Under the pieces are notes generated by a model. It was not told the origin of the DNA. It was given only the letters and a program-made list of their open reading frames with translations, and ran no database searches. Made by a program: the position numbers and the translations under genes. A stretch of 60,214 nt of DNA, taken from NCBI GenBank assembly GCA_022711595.1, contig JAKLET010000014.1:1-60214 (forward strand). Direction: 5' to 3'. Of this stretch, positions 7,197-14,506 are shown in pieces. The stretch's first letter is position 1; every line of letters starts with the position of its first letter. This DNA is from Deltaproteobacteria bacterium. GTDB lineage: Bacteria; Desulfobacterota; Syntrophorhabdia; Syntrophorhabdales; Syntrophorhabdaceae.

Positions 7197-7919
7197 ATGA
7201 TGATTTCCGTGATTATCCCCACCTACAGAGAAGCCGAAAACGTGCGAATCATCGTGCCGCGGGTGTTTCACGTCCTGGAACAGGCCGGTATGGAAGGCGA
7301 GGTCATCGTTGTGGACGACGACTCACCGGATGGAACGGCGGAAACGGCGCGGGAACTTGCCCGCGATTACCCCGTGCGGGTGCATGTCCGCAGGGACGAG
7401 AGGGGGTTGGCAACCGCGGTCATGAAGGGTTTTGAACTTGCCGGGGGTGGCATCGTCGTCGTGATGGACGCGGATCTGAGCCACCCCGGCGAAAAGATCC
7501 CCGAAATGGTGCGGCCCATACTGGAGGACAGGTGCGATATCACCGTCGGCAGCCGCTACGTGAGCGGCGGGGGCTGCGACCACTGGCCACTGTCGCGAAA
7601 GCTGATCAGCAGGTCTTCGGGACTTATGGCCAGGGGGGTGGCGAAACTTTCCGACCCGACCAGCGGTTTCATGGCGGTGCGGAAGGCCGTCCTCGACAAA
7701 ACGGTGCTGGACCCGGTGGGGTGGAAGATAGTCCTCGAGGTTGTTGTCAAGACCGGGGCGAGGGTTGAGGAGGTCCCGATCGTTTTTGCGGACAGGGAAA
7801 AAGGGCAGAGCAAGCTGAACTTGAGGGTGCAGGCCGAGTACATAGCACACCTCATGAGGCTCTACCATTTCAGGTACCGGTCACTTTTCGAGGGACGCGG
7901 ACGAGAGGGGCGTCCTTAA
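7197..7919 (+). CDS. Polyprenol-phosphate mannose synthase-like GT2 glycosyltransferase
   Basis: The protein has 240 residues, the size of a single-domain DPM1-type enzyme. It starts SVIIPTYREAENVRIIVPRV and has VVDDDSPDGTAE and the metal-binding DADLSHP. GSRYVSGGG and DPTSGFMAVRK are diagnostic of dolichol/polyprenol-phosphate hexosyltransferases. It should move mannose (or glucose) from a nucleotide sugar to undecaprenyl phosphate on the inner face of the membrane, making the donor for GT-C enzymes. It has no C-terminal membrane segments, as in the soluble subclass. ATG 7197 and ATG 7200 are equivalent starts. The GT-C-like protein at 5124-6695 is a candidate user of its product. Confidence 0.9.
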   Translation: MMISVIIPTYREAENVRIIVPRVFHVLEQAGMEGEVIVVDDDSPDGTAETARELARDYPVRVHVRRDERGLATAVMKGFELAGGGIVVVMDADLSHPGEKIPEMVRPILEDRCDITVGSRYVSGGGCDHWPLSRKLISRSSGLMARGVAKLSDPTSGFMAVRKAVLDKTVLDPVGWKIVLEVVVKTGARVEEVPIVFADREKGQSKLNLRVQAEYIAHLMRLYHFRYRSLFEGRGREGRP

Positions 7920-8051
7920 TTATTTCAAGAGCGTCCCTCTAGTCCCTTATCGTAATGCCTTTGATAAAAAACGACACAATGCTATATAATGCATTGGAAT
8001 AATGTCGGGGATGTGGTAATTGTTACTTCAGTATCAATTCGGGGTCTTCCT

Positions 8052-9269
8052 ATGACACAGCTTATTGAATTTTTCCAGAATTTTCCACCAATGGCCCGAC
8101 TGTCCATTGTCTTGTTCCTTCTGCTGGTCGTGCCGATGGTTTGCCGGCGATTCTCTCTCCCGAGCGTCGTGGGCCTGCTCGTATCGGGCATCGTAATTGG
8201 CCACCATGGATTGAGGATCATACCTGAAACCCCCATTGTTTCAAATTTCATGGCAGATGTAGGCAAATTGATGCTTATGATGTTTGCCGGCATAGAGATA
8301 GATCACTCGCTTTTCAAAAGGATCTGGAAGCGCTCACTGCTGCTGGGCAGCCTGACGTTTTCGCTTCCCTTTCTGGCAGGGGTCATCATCGGGTTTCTTT
8401 TTGGTTATTACTGGGTGGCGGCCCTGCTCATCGGATCGCTCCTCGCCTCGCACACCCTCCTGGGTTTCCCGATAACCCAAAAAATGGGCATTTCCCAAAG
8501 TGATCCCGTCGTCATCACCACCGGGGCCACGGTCTTTACGGATGTCGGCTCGCTGCTGGTCCTGGCGGTCTGCCTCCAGATCCATCAAAGCGGGTTTTCC
8601 GCATCGTCCGTCGCACTCCAGCTTGTTTTGCTGCTGGTCTATGTGCCGCTGGTCATCATCGGTATAGGACACCTTGGCAATTGGTTGTTGTCCAGGTTCA
8701 AGGCCGCAGAGGAACAACAGTTCTCCCTGGTGCTTTTCCTCATGATCCTGGCCGCCTTCGGGGCCGAGGTCATCCATCTCGAGCCCATCGTCGGGGCGTT
8801 CATGGTCGGCCTGGCCATCGGGCCGGTGGCAAAACGCGCCAAAGGATTCGAGAAGCTCGAATTCCTGGGACTTAATTTGTTCATCCCCTTTTTCTACCTC
8901 AACATCGGCTTCCAGATCGACCTGAAGGTATTCGCGCAAACAATGTTGCATAATGCCCCGCTGGTGATCGCGATCGTTGGCGGGCTCATAGCCTCCAAGT
9001 TCGCCGCCGCCTTCCTGGTTCAAAAAACATACCGGTTCTCGAGGCAGGAAGGCCTGCTCATCTGGTCCTTGTCACTGCCTCAGGTTGCGGCCACGCTCGC
9101 GGCCGCATTGGTTGCCTATGGCACCGTCAACAGCCAGGGGCAGCATCTCATCGGCAAGCCTGTCCTCAATACCGTCATCGTACTGATGGTGGTCACGGCA
9201 TTCCTGGGGCCAATATTAACCGAGCGCTTTTCCGGCCAAATCGTAAAATCTTCCAAGAAGACCGGATAA
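8052..9269 (+). CDS. CPA2-family cation/proton antiporter
   Basis: The 405-residue protein is almost entirely hydrophobic, with about twelve segments. It has the CPA2/KefB-type Na+/H+ exchanger features: LPSVVGLLVSGIVIGHHGLR near the N-terminus, LMLMMFAGIEIDHSLFK, and repeated small-residue helices (LIGSLLASHTLLGFPI, ATVFTDVGSLLVLAV). It has no RCK/TrkA-N domain, so gating by NAD(H) or glutathione is unlikely. The predicted role is Na+ or K+ for H+ exchange in the inner membrane. MTQLIEFF (8052) is preferred because GGGG lies upstream and the first 21 codons of the longer frame (from 7989) are hydrophilic and unrelated. Confidence 0.9.
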   Translation: MTQLIEFFQNFPPMARLSIVLFLLLVVPMVCRRFSLPSVVGLLVSGIVIGHHGLRIIPETPIVSNFMADVGKLMLMMFAGIEIDHSLFKRIWKRSLLLGSLTFSLPFLAGVIIGFLFGYYWVAALLIGSLLASHTLLGFPITQKMGISQSDPVVITTGATVFTDVGSLLVLAVCLQIHQSGFSASSVALQLVLLLVYVPLVIIGIGHLGNWLLSRFKAAEEQQFSLVLFLMILAAFGAEVIHLEPIVGAFMVGLAIGPVAKRAKGFEKLEFLGLNLFIPFFYLNIGFQIDLKVFAQTMLHNAPLVIAIVGGLIASKFAAAFLVQKTYRFSRQEGLLIWSLSLPQVAATLAAALVAYGTVNSQGQHLIGKPVLNTVIVLMVVTAFLGPILTERFSGQIVKSSKKTG

Positions 9270-9494
9270 GGGGGAGCGCTCAGACGGGTGGATGAAAGAT
9301 ATTCAGCTGTGAACGGCAGAGAATTTTAATAAAATGCGGGGAGTCGATTACTGTCAACGTGACCAAAGGAGACTCTCGGAGAAGATAGGGCGTGAAAAAG
9401 GCGAAGCACCGTTCCCGAGAACTGGAGGACAGGCTCCATATTCAAGGATAAAAACCCCATGTCACCCGGGGAGCTGTGAGGTCTCGGAGGGTAA

Positions 9495-9647
9495 ATGAAA
9501 AGGCTCGAATTGCCAGTCTGGAGCGGCTACTTTCTCAGGCTTCCATCTTATTATTTCCATGATGGAAAACCAAGTTGCCTTCTCATCAATAAGACTGTCA
9601 ACTCAAGCCTTAAAAGAGAGTCTTTCCACCAATACCGCTCTCTTTGA
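9495..9647 (+). CDS. Possible short ORF with strong ribosome-binding site
   Basis: The frame gives 50 codons from an ATG preceded by GGAGGG, four bases away (GGAGGGTAAATG). The product (MKRLELPVWSGYFLRLPSYY onward) has no recognised domain. It has no signal peptide and shows no clear codon periodicity. It may be a real small gene or the start of a lost one. Confidence 0.25.
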   Translation: MKRLELPVWSGYFLRLPSYYFHDGKPSCLLINKTVNSSLKRESFHQYRSL

Positions 9648-9754
9648 ACATCACCAGTCAAGTGGTGGGTGGACCGCCTTCCGGTCGATGTTAGTTTAAT
9701 TATAGCAGGCTTTTCAGATCTGTCAACTGATGGATTAGCCGGGGTAATGTTGTC

Positions 9755-9776
9755 TGCCCAATAAACCGGTCCGGTC
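9755..9776 (+). repeat. IS-end-like repeat, copy 2
   Basis: TGCCCAATAAACCGGTCCGG matches the copy at 2199-2220 with two substitutions, in the same orientation. No transposase lies beside it. Confidence 0.4.
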
Positions 9777-9844
9777 TTTCACCTGATCCATTATCAAAGG
9801 TTTTCTCCTTTATATCCCTTGATTATGCTTTAAATTGCTACGGT

Positions 9845-10063
9845 ATGATCCTGGAAAAAACAGTAACGGTCACTTCGGTAACGTCAGGTAAAAATCGGGT
9901 TTTCGAGACGCCTATCGGCAGGTTTACACATCAGTCCGTGCCTTTGGGGTGTTATCGCGTCTGGAACGAGCCATTGAATCAATTAAAAAAGACTGTATCT
10001 GCCAAATATGAATTATGCTATGATTTTTTCAACATGCTAATGACCGGATTTACAGGGGAATAG
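9845..10063 (+). pseudogene. AbiEi-like antitoxin fragment
   Basis: The opening codons read TVTVTSVTSGKNRVFETPIG, then RFTHQSVP. This matches the central beta-rich part of AbiEi-type proteins (predicted transcriptional regulator of viral defense), where V-S-(x)n-R-FETPIG-F--H-VP is typical. The N-terminal winged helix is absent and homology stops after about 35 residues. A different frame over 9957-10007 (RLERAIESIKKD) may continue the gene after a frameshift. The partner AbiEii nucleotidyltransferase is missing. It is read as a remnant of a type IV toxin-antitoxin system. Confidence 0.4.
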
Positions 10064-10100
10064 TTAAAAGAACTCTTATAACAGGGAACGGGAGGCAGTC

Positions 10101-10340
10101 ATGAGCGTACGGGATATGAAAGGTGATCCGAGAGTCTGGGAAAAACTGTCCTGGGCAGATATGAGCGGTGAGGAAAAGGAACTCTGGGGCATTCTCGGCT
10201 GGCGGCAGGATAGGTGGGACGACAATGATGCGCCGGAAAGCGCCGACAAAGCCTGGAGGGACTTGACGTCTCAGGAGCAAAGCGCGGCGATGCGCCTCGG
10301 GTTTACCGAGGGTGTATGGGACGGTTTTGAGGATGAATAA
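10101..10340 (+). CDS. Small tryptophan-rich protein with two tandem motifs
   Basis: This 79-residue soluble protein follows AACGGGAGGCAGTC, a good ribosome-binding site. Two units are visible. Residues about 16-40 read LSWADMSGEEKELWGILGWR followed by DRWD. Residues about 51-75 read WRDLTSQEQSAAMRLGFTEG followed by VWDGF. The shared pattern is W/L-x2-L-S/T-x2-E-x6-LG-W/F-x4-WD. No enzyme motif, signal or metal ligand is seen, so the function is unknown. It is acidic, with six tryptophans. Confidence 0.7.
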   Translation: MSVRDMKGDPRVWEKLSWADMSGEEKELWGILGWRQDRWDDNDAPESADKAWRDLTSQEQSAAMRLGFTEGVWDGFEDE

Positions 10341-10455
10341 CGGCCCGGCTGGGCATCGGCGCGGAAGACCTTGTTAAAGGCGCCTACATCGATCTGCTGA
10401 CTTGCGAAACGCGCCGTCCCGGGTGATCCATGGAAAAACAGTTCCAGAGTTTGAA

Positions 10456-10529
10456 TGTTTGAAAGTTTGTAAAGCGATACAGAAAAAACCAATTCCTTCC
10501 CTTAGAACGTTTCACAAACTCTCAAACTG
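10456..10529. repeat. Intergenic imperfect inverted repeat (TTTGAAAG type)
   Basis: The left arm 10456-10476 (TGTTTGAAAGTTTGTAAAGC) pairs with the right arm 10508-10528 (CGTTTCACAAACTCTCAAAC), with about four mismatches around a 31-base loop. It belongs to a structural family also seen at 26208-26305 and 54914-55005. Confidence 0.6.
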
Positions 10530-10570
10530 TCTCTCAGGTTTCACCGGTTAAATCAGAACGCACATTTTTG

Positions 10571-11369
10571 TCAGTTGTGTTGAAATTCCATAAGGGCCTG
10601 CCGGATATCATTGTACAGGACGGGCAGCCAGTTTGGCTTCTCGATCCACTTATATTCGCCGCCCTGAGCTGTCAAAGGGTAAGGCAGGCGCCGCAGGTCG
10701 TATGGGGCCATGATCACGCGCACGTTGCGATAGCCCGTATCATGGGTAAGGAGAAACACTTCCTCTATCGCACGGTCCCCGATCGCAACGCACCCTATTG
10801 AAACGGAATTCCCGTGTATGAAGATATCGTTGCCGAGTTTTTTTCCGTTTATCCTGCCTGGCCATCCTGGTGTCAAAATCATTCGGGTAATTGATCTTCA
10901 TGGATAAATGGAACTGACTGTTCGGATTGAGACCGATGATCCTGTATATGCCCTCAGGGACCTGCCGGTCCCCTTCCTTCAGTTTCGGGCCCAGGCGGCC
11001 GCTGCCGGCGGTGATGGGATAATTTTTTAGATGCCGCCATTTGTTCAGATTGTCGAGGAACCAGACTTCCAGTATTTTTTCTTTTTTCAAGACGATGAAA
11101 CACAGCTTTTGCGGAGGATACTTCCCGCCTTTTTCGGCAAAGAGCTTTTCAAGCCCCGGTTCGAGCCCGGGACGAAGCTCCTTGGTGACCTGGACGACCG
11201 TTTTCGTCTCTTTGCCTGTAAAGAAATCCGACCCCTGCGCGAAAACTTGCCTGACCGGCCGCCACAAGCCGGGAAACGCGGCCTTGATCACCAATAGGCA
11301 GACCAGGCAGATGAGGATTATCAAGAGGGCGCCGGTGATCCGCCGCGTGGAGATATCTTTCCTGATCAT
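10571..11369 (-). pseudogene. L,D-transpeptidase (YkuD domain), single frameshift
   Basis: The upstream frame (11369 down to about 10845) gives an N-terminal membrane anchor (ALLIILICLVCLLVIKAAF), a linker and the first half of a YkuD domain (LKNYPITAGSGRLGPKLKEG, VPEGIYRIIGLNPNSQFHLS, INYPNDFD). The other frame (from about 10845 down to 10571) supplies the rest, including the catalytic HGNSVSIGCVAIGD. The frames join at a run of seven T on the plus strand (10838-10844, A7 in the message). Removing one A restores KRKK-LGNDIFIHG. The enzyme would form 3-3 peptidoglycan cross-links or anchor lipoproteins in the periplasm. The break may be a real mutation, a homopolymer sequencing error, or be bridged by transcript slippage. 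Confidence 0.85.
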
Positions 11370-11564
11370 TGATGGTCTTCCATACTGCCCATTAAAAAAT
11401 ATCCACAGGTGCTTCTGTTAAAAATCAAGGATGCTTCGATATCTTATTTATTGATGGAACGGCTTTGTTATTATATAGTGTTTAAAAACAAAATGCCATG
11501 CTGATCCACGGGCCCGAAGGATTGACCGGCCGTTGATCCGAAGAACTGGAGAAGATCTGATAAT

Positions 11565-12077
11565 ATGCCTTTCACCCCGTTTCATTTCGGACCGCATGCC
11601 GCTGCGGCGCTTCCCCTTCAACGGTATATCGATGTTCCGGTCTTCATCGCCGCGAACATAGTTGTCGATATCGAGCCCATGCTCGTCATGCTGTTAGATC
11701 TCAAATACCCTCTCCATGGATATTGCCACACGCTCCTCATCGGGGGCCTCATCGGGCTCCTCTTCGGATGCGCCGCCTATCCTTTCCGCTCGGCGATCGG
11801 CAAAGGCATGTCACGGCTGCGCCTTCCCTATTTTCCGACCCTGGCGAAGATGGCCGTGTCGGGCATGCTCGGCGCGTGGCTGCACGTGCTCTTCGACGCC
11901 TTGATCTACAGCGAAATAGAGCCCTTCTATCCTTTGTCATCGGTTAATCCCTTTCACGGTCTGGTTTCGGATACGGCCCTTTATGTGATATGTGCACTTT
12001 TTTTCCTGCCGGCGGCAGCGATATATTTTTATTTAACCAGAAACAAAAGCGCGGCAGATGACGGGGGAAAGCTGTGA
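11565..12077 (+). CDS. Inner-membrane putative metal-dependent hydrolase-like protein
   Basis: The protein has 170 residues and about four hydrophobic segments. The N-terminus MPFTPFHFGPHAAA, HGYCHTLLIG and the later GAWLHVLFDALIYSEI place His and Asp residues at membrane edges. This is the pattern of small membrane proteins usually annotated as YdjM-like or metal-dependent hydrolases. The activity and substrate of that group are not established. GGAGAAGATCTGATA upstream gives a weak ribosome-binding site. It stands alone and divergent from the L,D-transpeptidase. Confidence 0.75.
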   Translation: MPFTPFHFGPHAAAALPLQRYIDVPVFIAANIVVDIEPMLVMLLDLKYPLHGYCHTLLIGGLIGLLFGCAAYPFRSAIGKGMSRLRLPYFPTLAKMAVSGMLGAWLHVLFDALIYSEIEPFYPLSSVNPFHGLVSDTALYVICALFFLPAAAIYFYLTRNKSAADDGGKL

Positions 12078-12155
12078 ATATACATTTAAATATTTGATCA
12101 TATCTGGCAATACTGTGGATTACAAGATATCTGTGCTGCAGGCCTTATACCAACT

Positions 12156-12980
12156 ATGACTAACTACTGGAACCTCTGGGAGAATCAGGGCAGATCGTGG
12201 GAAGAGAATTTCAGCCACGATAAAATTAACCTTAAAAGCAAATATCTTCAGCGAGAGATATACTTCGATATCTTCCGTCCCGGGAACGGGGAGATCGAAT
12301 TTGCCATTTATTTGATCGGCGGCGCAATATCGCGAATAACGTACGACCAGAGGGGAAAGACCGTTCCCGATACGTACGGTAATATGCTCGACCACATAGC
12401 CAGGAAATACGGTTACGACAATTATGTTCTCGTCGTGAATCCCGGGTATTTTCCTGAGAGCAATTCAGATGTCAGGAAGTTCCTGATAGAAGAAGAGACC
12501 GCCTTCATAGAAGACAGGTATCCCATGGAATGGGAAAAGGGAAAACGGGCGCTCGTTGGGATATCGAATGGAGGATACCTCGCTTTTGATATAGCTTTCA
12601 TTTCGGATATGTTCTTTTTTGCCTCTTCCCATAGCGCGCCGCCAAAGCTGGCGTCCCTCGCGGATGACTACCGCTGGCGGTAATACAGGAACCTTAAGGA
12701 CCTGAATATTCTCATCGATTGCCAGATCCCGCATTTCCGGGACCACGACAAGGCGCAGGCGACCCTCGATGAAAATGAGCATATCCTTGAGGATCGATCA
12801 GTCGATGATTCGTACAGGGTGTTCTGCGGGAAACTCCTGAACGAGAGTGTACCGTTTTCCCTGGAGTTTTACGACGGTGAACATAACTGGTCAGGATACG
12901 GGCAAAAGGTCGAAAAGGCGGTCATCAAGGCAAACGAAGTATTCAGATCTGAACGAAAAAGGATAAGCCCTCATAAATGA
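12156..12980 (+). pseudogene. Alpha/beta-hydrolase esterase interrupted by an in-frame TAA
   Basis: The first 175 codons give LKSKYLQREIYFDIFRP, a core strand IEFAIYLIGG and the nucleophile elbow GISNGGYLAFD (Ser in G-x-S-x-G), as in esterase-D-like enzymes. The frame hits TAA at 12681-12683 after DDYRWR. The same frame then continues without interruption for 98 codons to TGA at 12978, with LNILIDCQIPHFRDHDKAQA and the expected catalytic His region FYDGEHNWSGYG. Start and stop therefore delimit one gene of about 274 codons with a single nonsense codon. TAA is not a known recoding codon for selenocysteine or pyrrolysine, so a mutation or sequence error is likelier. The truncated product would lack the catalytic His. 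Confidence 0.8.
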
Positions 12981-13060
12981 AACTGAGCGTTCTCAACTGC
13001 CCTTTGGAATATTCCGTAGTCAATTAGAATTGGAAAAAGACAGAGTTGAAAGATGTTCGT

Positions 13061-13366
13061 CTATGTTCTTTGCACGGCGTCGATGATGATCTTGTAGATC
13101 TCCGGGCTTATCTTTATGTTCTTCAGGTCCTGGACACCGAGATTTACCACTTTTATATCCAATGTCTTCTTTATGATGTTGTAAACGTCAGCGGTAATGC
13201 ATATACCTCCGGGTTCCGCGATGGGCTGTATCCTGCCGGCTATGTTAACGCTGTCGCCGAACATGTCGTTGCCGGTCAAAAGAACGTCTCCGACGTGAAT
13301 GCCGGTCCTTATTTTGATACTGAGCCAGGGATAATATGGGAAGTGAACTTTAGAAGCAGTGTTGAA
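13061..13366 (-). pseudogene. Class III adenylate/guanylate cyclase, C-terminal fragment
   Basis: The open minus frame reads IKIRTGIHVGDVLLTGNDMF, then GDSVNIAGRIQPIAEPGGIC. This is the GIH-GDV---G-D-FG-SVN-A-RI core of class III nucleotidyl cyclases, with the usual tail to the C-terminus. Upstream the frame closes at a stop near 13367 and no start codon precedes the domain. The first metal-binding Asp and the N-terminal half are missing, so it cannot be active. It is a leftover of a deleted gene. Confidence 0.7.
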
Positions 13367-13547
13367 TCATGGACCAGATTATGTTAATAAGTCGGAAAAC
13401 AGGAAACCTGGACCCGAGGGCGGCAAAAAGGGCAAGGGCGGGCCAGCCCGGGCCAGTCCGGTCCGGAACCCATTGCTCTTTGCCGCATTGCGTAGCGCTG
13501 GCAGAGTTCTTTGAATTCATTACAAAATGTCATATTGCGAGGTGTGT

Positions 13548-14498
13548 ATGACGCAACAAATGGTCCAGTCTTCGAGCGAGACTATCAGGAAAATTGCGGA
13601 GAACATTGGAAAGGTCATGAAGGGTCAATCACCGGCGATCCGCAAGCTTCTCGTGGCCTTTGTCAGCGGGGGACACGTCCTTCTTGAGGATTTTCCGGGC
13701 ACGGGCAAAACTACCCTGGCAAAGGCGCTTGCCCTATCCATCGACGTTCAATTCAGCCGCATACAATTTACGCCGGACCTTTTACCCTCGGACATTCTCG
13801 GCGTTTCTGTTTTTGACCAGGGCAATCAGTCGTTCAATTTTCACAAAGGGCCTATATTCACAAACATCCTGTTGTCTGATGAAATAAACCGGGCCTCACC
13901 GAGGACGCAATCGGCGCTGCTTGAGGCCATGGCTGAAAACCAGGTGAGCATTGAGGGCAAAACCTACAGGTTCGATAACATCTTTTTTGTTATAGCCACA
14001 CAAAACCCTGTCGAATTCCGCGGTACCTACCCTCTGCCGGAGGCCCAGATGGACCGTTTTGCGCTGAAGTTCAGCCTCGGATACGTGGCGCCGGAACAGG
14101 AGGTTGCCATACTGTCATCGCAGGAGATAAGGCACCCGATCGAAGATATCTCGGCGTGCGTATCGGTAGAAGATGTCCTTCAAGTGAGACGCAACGTGAA
14201 AGAGGTGCGGATAAGTGAAGAACTGAAGCGCTACATTGTAGATATCGTCGGCGCGACAAGGGGTGCGCCCGGCATCCAGCTCGGGGCAAGCCCGCGGGCT
14301 TCCCTGTCCCTGATAAAGGCCGCACAGGCCGTTGCTCTTTATGATGGCAGAGATTTTGTGATCCCCGAGCATATCCAGGAAATTGCGGTACATGCTATTG
14401 CGCATCGGATAGTCGTAGATCCGCAGGCACGTTTTTCAGGTGTCACCGCGGAGTCAATTGTAGATGATATTATAAAGAAGATCCCCGTGCCCGCATAG
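13548..14498 (+). CDS. MoxR-family AAA+ ATPase
   Basis: The protein has 316 residues. Walker A (EDFPGTGKTTLAKALA, about residues 46-61), Walker B (ILLSDEINRASPRTQSALLE, about 108-127), sensor 1 (FFVIATQNPVEFRGTYPLPE) and a C-terminal lid (GASPRASLSLIKAAQAVAL) are all intact. MoxR ATPases act as chaperone-like factors for neighbouring membrane or periplasmic systems. MTQQMVQ (13548) is chosen because GAGG lies six to nine bases upstream; ATG 13527 is in frame. The DUF58 gene follows after eight bases, and the transglutaminase gene overlaps that, giving a three-gene operon. Confidence 0.92.
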   Translation: MTQQMVQSSSETIRKIAENIGKVMKGQSPAIRKLLVAFVSGGHVLLEDFPGTGKTTLAKALALSIDVQFSRIQFTPDLLPSDILGVSVFDQGNQSFNFHKGPIFTNILLSDEINRASPRTQSALLEAMAENQVSIEGKTYRFDNIFFVIATQNPVEFRGTYPLPEAQMDRFALKFSLGYVAPEQEVAILSSQEIRHPIEDISACVSVEDVLQVRRNVKEVRISEELKRYIVDIVGATRGAPGIQLGASPRASLSLIKAAQAVALYDGRDFVIPEHIQEIAVHAIAHRIVVDPQARFSGVTAESIVDDIIKKIPVPA

Positions 14499-14506
14499 GT
14501 TGAACA

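Larger units (their letters stand above)
9270..10100. other. Gene-poor decayed interval
   Basis: No intact long gene lies between the antiporter and the small tryptophan-rich protein. The interval holds a short ORF at 9495-9647, an IS-end-like repeat at 9755-9776 and an AbiEi-like fragment at 9845-10063. A small hairpin (CACCA-GTCAAG-TGGTG) lies near 9655. No riboswitch family was recognised. Confidence 0.5.

Noticed and set aside
8334-9023. Minus-strand 229-codon frame inside the antiporter gene
   Set aside because: It is rich in Gln, Glu and Asp, as expected from the reverse of hydrophobic codons. It has no start site.
9290-9500. Possible riboswitch after the antiporter gene
   Set aside because: No core sequence of a known class (cobalamin, c-di-GMP, molybdenum cofactor, fluoride) was found, and no matching downstream gene follows.
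10838-10844. Programmed -1 ribosomal frameshift at the A7 run of the L,D-transpeptidase
   Set aside because: Restoring the downstream frame needs +1 or loss of one A. A -1 slip would lead to the wrong frame.
12681-12683. Recoding of the esterase stop as selenocysteine or pyrrolysine
   Set aside because: The codon is TAA, while selenocysteine uses TGA and pyrrolysine uses TAG. No SECIS-like hairpin is evident.
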